Part shown: in pieces, positions 61,599 through 64,000 of the stretch
Layout: every line of letters begins with the position of its first letter
How positions within the stretch are numbered: the first letter of the stretch is position 1
NCBI GenBank assembly: GCA_963666805.2
Contig: CAXXWR010000007.1
Coordinates: 310,001-374,000 of the forward strand
Reading direction: 5' to 3'
Source: Fusibacter sp963666805
Lineage (GTDB): Bacteria > Bacillota > Clostridia > Peptostreptococcales > Acidaminobacteraceae
DNA: 64,000 nucleotides
Notes under the pieces: model-generated
Told to the model about the DNA's origin: nothing
Databases searched by the model: none
What the model saw: only the letters and a program-made list of their open reading frames with translations
Position numbers and translations under genes: made by a program

Positions 61599-63170
61599 TT
61601 ACCCCTTAAAATTTGATTTGATACGGTCTACCTTATCGGTTTGAATCGCTTGACCTTCATAACCCGTGATTGTCATATCCTTAATACTGACTTCACGTAC
61701 ATTCATAAAATAGAGTCCCAAATGTTTTACAGGATCAGTATAAGACATCATCGCAGGTGTCCCCACTTTAGCTTCCTTTTTAAAGTGGATACTTACCTTT
61801 TCAAAGCTTACACTCTCTATAGGCATTTCAGGAAGTCCCGCAAAATATCCTCCTGCCACTTCTGCACCTGTGCAGACAATCTCTTCAAAATGAAATCCCC
61901 CTAAATGAGGCGTCCAATCATCAACAGGATACTTTTCTTTACTCCATACATATTCGCTTTTACCATCTGGATCACAGAAATAAAACATATTCACAACAAA
62001 AGGCGTTAAAACATCATCCATGACAATATTTTTAAAAGTAACGGCTTCAATAACCGCATACTTGCCCCTTCCGCGTCTGGTCTTAATTCTCAAGCCACGA
62101 TCCGTTTGTTTAAAGATACATCTTTCTACCGTAATATTTTTAACGCCGCCAGACATTTCACTGCCAATCACTACTGCACCATGACCATACTGCATAATAC
62201 AGTTTCTAATAATAAAATCTTTAGATGGTCGATGATAAGTCATACCCATATATAGTTTGCCTGCCTTAATGGCAATACAATCATCACCTACAGAAAAATT
62301 GATACCAATCAACCTCAACCCTTCACAGGATTCAGGATCAATACCATCTGTATTCGGCGAATTTTTATCGTTAGTAATAGCAATATCAATAATATCAATA
62401 TTCTTAGATAAATACGGATGGATAGTCCAGCATGGGGAATTTTGAACATTTATCCCTTGAACTGTAATATTTTCACACTGGTTAAGGAAAATCATTCTTG
62501 GGCGGTATGCGCCCCCTTTTTTTACTCTAGGGTAGTCCCACCAATCTGCATTTTGTGCATCTCCATCTAATGTGCCCTTGCCAATAATATTTACATTTTT
62601 TACGCCAATACCCGTAATGAGGCTGGCAAACATATCGAGAGGATTGCCTTCCCAAGTCCCGAGTAAGTACTCTTCTTCTTCATTATTGGCTAGAGTATAA
62701 CCTGGCAATATAGGAAAACGAGACCGGTCATGACTGAGTTTTAAAACAGCACCTTCATCCAATTGAAGAGTGATATCATCTTTAAGAAAGAGAGGCGCTA
62801 CCAAATATTCACCTTTTGGAATACGAACAGTTGTCCCCTTAGGTGCAGCCAAAATAGCACCTTGTATAGCAGGTGTATCTTCATGAATGCCATCACCTAT
62901 TGCACCAAACTTTTTAACATTTAAACAAAGCCACTCATCATTTGTTTTAAAAGTGGTTTGACAAAATCTTTTTTCACGCGTAACTAACTCTATTTCATAT
63001 GATGTATTGGGTTGTAAATCAAATAAACTAAATACATTCTTATTTTCATTTTTAATAACGACTGTTCCATTTAAGAGGACATCGTAATTTTCCTCACATT
63101 TGTAAGCTTGATTATTATCAATCTCAAATGTCGCACTTCTTGATGTGATTACAAGTTGATTCAAAGCCAT
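61599..63170 (-). CDS. Polygalacturonase-type glycoside hydrolase, GH28
   Basis: A 523-residue parallel beta-helix enzyme. A small N-terminal Ig/fibronectin-like domain (about 1-75) leads into LNVKKFGAIGDGIHEDTPAIQGAI. The GH28 catalytic series is complete: NTDGIDPESC, GDDCIAIKAG, YGHGAVVIGSEMSGG and RGLRIKTRRGRG. The probable action is exo-type removal of galacturonate from oligogalacturonides. No signal peptide. It starts one base after the membrane-protein gene, preceded by AGAGGTG. Confidence 0.92.
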   Translation of the reverse strand: MALNQLVITSRSATFEIDNNQAYKCEENYDVLLNGTVVIKNENKNVFSLFDLQPNTSYEIELVTREKRFCQTTFKTNDEWLCLNVKKFGAIGDGIHEDTPAIQGAILAAPKGTTVRIPKGEYLVAPLFLKDDITLQLDEGAVLKLSHDRSRFPILPGYTLANNEEEEYLLGTWEGNPLDMFASLITGIGVKNVNIIGKGTLDGDAQNADWWDYPRVKKGGAYRPRMIFLNQCENITVQGINVQNSPCWTIHPYLSKNIDIIDIAITNDKNSPNTDGIDPESCEGLRLIGINFSVGDDCIAIKAGKLYMGMTYHRPSKDFIIRNCIMQYGHGAVVIGSEMSGGVKNITVERCIFKQTDRGLRIKTRRGRGKYAVIEAVTFKNIVMDDVLTPFVVNMFYFCDPDGKSEYVWSKEKYPVDDWTPHLGGFHFEEIVCTGAEVAGGYFAGLPEMPIESVSFEKVSIHFKKEAKVGTPAMMSYTDPVKHLGLYFMNVREVSIKDMTITGYEGQAIQTDKVDRIKSNFKG

Positions 63171-63171
63171 T

Positions 63172-63720
63172 TTACACCTCTTGGTTTTGATATAATGTGA
63201 TTAAGTCAATCATAATTGACTTTTGTTTCATCAATAGCGTTGTGAACAATGTCACCGCTATTATATTCAGCATCTCATTGGATAATACAAGAAAACACGC
63301 GCTTAAAAGATCTTCTCCCATGAATGCCATAATTACGCCTCTTATTATTACAATAGAAAGATAACCGACAAGTACATAGGGAATCGTTAAGCCCGTTTCA
63401 GATTTGAGTTTTTGTTTCGTTATTTTCATCATAAAAAAGTAACTGCTAATAATACCAGCATTGCCTAAACCATATATTAGTAATGTTCCTAAATCAGCAT
63501 GGTTCATGAACAGGACACTGATGATGCCTGTTGCCACAGAAAGCAGTACACCCACAATCCCCCATCTATACATCAATATAAATGAAGCCAATAAAGAAAT
63601 TGAAAAATAATATCCTGAATAAAAATCTTTAAGTGCCTTGGCACCTATCCATTCACTAAAGATGACAAGTCCTAAGAAAAATATACTGTCAAACAATAAT
63701 GCTCTATTTTTATCGCTCAT
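63172..63720 (-). CDS. Hypothetical multi-spanning membrane protein
   Basis: A 182-residue membrane protein with five to six hydrophobic segments and short loops (ALLFDSIFFLGLVIFSEWIG; YYFSISLLASFILMYRWGIVGVLLSVATGIISVLF; LIYGLGNAGIISSYFFMM; IPYVLVGYLSIVIIRGVIM). Size and topology resemble ECF-transporter substrate components or YesL-like proteins, but I see no decisive motif. I start it at ATG 63720, preceded by GGAAGG. It lies between the substrate-binding-protein gene and GH28, touching the latter. Confidence 0.6.
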   Translation of the reverse strand: MSDKNRALLFDSIFFLGLVIFSEWIGAKALKDFYSGYYFSISLLASFILMYRWGIVGVLLSVATGIISVLFMNHADLGTLLIYGLGNAGIISSYFFMMKITKQKLKSETGLTIPYVLVGYLSIVIIRGVIMAFMGEDLLSACFLVLSNEMLNIIAVTLFTTLLMKQKSIMIDLITLYQNQEV

Positions 63721-63752
63721 AACCTTCCTTCCTCTTTTAAAAATGAAGAGGA

Positions 63753-63781
63753 GATTTGCGGGAGCCAAGCCCCCGCAAATC
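63753..63781 (-). terminator. Intercistronic hairpin after the substrate-binding protein gene
   Basis: GATTTGCGGG / CCCGCAAATC stem extended by GC / GC pairs to about 13 bp with a tight loop. The T-run after it on the minus strand is weak (CTCCTCTTCATTTTTA), so it is more likely a stabiliser or attenuator of the binding-protein mRNA than a full stop. Confidence 0.65.
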
Positions 63782-63791
63782 AAATCCATCA

Positions 63792-64000
63792 TTATTGAAT
63801 TGTATGATAAGCTTGGTTTCTGATTGTTTGATCAATTTCAATCCCTTTATCTACTAAATCTTGTTTAAATTGTTCTTTAGTAGGTACTGAATCTGAAGAG
63901 TTAGGAATCTTAGTTCCGAAACCGTATTTGATAATTCTTGTTTGCCATTCATCATAGTATTGACCATAAGTGTTAATACTTGATGCTTCGATTTGATCTT
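63792..64000 (-). CDS. C-terminal fragment, probable sugar ABC substrate-binding protein
   Basis: Only the last 69 codons are inside the window. The protein ends with NTYGQYYDEWQTRIIKYGFGTKIP, then VPTKEQFKQDLVDKGIEIDQTIRNQAYHTIQ and TAA. The helical, charged tail with EWQTRIIKYGFG and a hairpin right after the gene suits a family-1 solute-binding protein at the head of a pectin-oligosaccharide operon. The assignment rests mainly on context. Confidence 0.5.
   Translation of the reverse strand, partial: DQIEASSINTYGQYYDEWQTRIIKYGFGTKIPNSSDSVPTKEQFKQDLVDKGIEIDQTIRNQAYHTIQ

Noticed and set aside
1..64000. tRNA, rRNA, CRISPR arrays, insertion sequences or prophage genes
   Set aside because: No cloverleaf-like TTCGA arm context, regular spaced repeats, transposase or phage motifs were seen on reading both strands; a covariance-model scan would be needed to exclude small RNAs.

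Overview
The window is AT-rich DNA with dense, short-spaced genes, clear GGAGG-type ribosome binding sites and frequent TTG/GTG starts. It encodes lipoprotein sugar-binding proteins, YesM/YesN-like two-component pairs, LacI regulators, rubredoxin and intracellular pectin enzymes. Together these point to the chromosome of a fermentative clostridial Firmicute. I cannot fix the genus. I saw no tRNA, rRNA, CRISPR array, insertion sequence, phage gene or replication origin.

Layout. (1) 1-9.2 kb, minus strand: the start of mglA (cut by the window edge), mglB and a LacI regulator, then a sugar-sensing set made of a XylF-like lipoprotein, a YesN-type response regulator, a YesM/LytS-type kinase and a membrane-anchored sugar-binding sensor. 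(2) 9.2-17.3 kb: housekeeping genes (Sir2, class-2 argC, two PLP or redox enzymes, ndk, two unknown proteins, rubredoxin, cobalamin adenosyltransferase, a degenerate ADP-ribosylglycohydrolase relative). (3) 17.3-24 kb: a signalling cluster with a histidine kinase, a divergent REC-HD-GYP protein, a metallophosphoesterase overlapping a 57-residue DUF4250-like gene, and a membrane PAS/GGDEF/EAL protein with a degenerate GGDEF. (4) 24-26 kb: PadR and a FetAB-like ABC exporter. (5) 26-31.5 kb: an apparent sigma-54 regulon, with a PAS/AAA+ activator, a near-perfect -24/-12 promoter, an unknown membrane protein, a GntP-family permease and a CoA-transferase. (6) 31.7-33.5 kb: a superoxide dismutase behind a Fur-like box, and a CDF metal exporter. 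(7) 33.5-39.3 kb: a divergent locus with an NMT1/SsuA-like lipoprotein on one side and UbiD-, UbiA- and UbiX-family enzymes plus an ABC ATPase and permease on the other. (8) 39-48.5 kb: class III aminotransferase, U32 peptidase-family protein, MarR-MATE pair, PanE-like reductase, 7TM diguanylate cyclase, AraC regulator. (9) 48.7-64 kb, minus strand: a pectin/rhamnogalacturonan locus with a substrate-binding protein tail, GH28, GH105, an ankyrin-GH43 fusion, an SGNH esterase, a MATE transporter, two LacI regulators, uxaB-uxaA-uxaC and kduD.

How it works together. The right-hand locus reads as a complete cytoplasmic route: imported oligogalacturonides or rhamnogalacturonan fragments are deacetylated and cut by enzymes that lack signal peptides, and the uronates pass through UxaC, UxaB and UxaA (or KduD) to 2-keto-3-deoxygluconate. 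The most unusual module is region 7. Its UbiA resembles the MqnP type and its UbiD the MqnL type of the futalosine menaquinone pathway, but they are packed with an ABC importer rather than with the upstream mqn genes. I infer uptake of an aromatic precursor, followed by prenylation and decarboxylation. The second oddity is an ankyrin-repeat domain fused to a GH43 glycosidase. Family names come from motifs I can read by eye; no database search was run.
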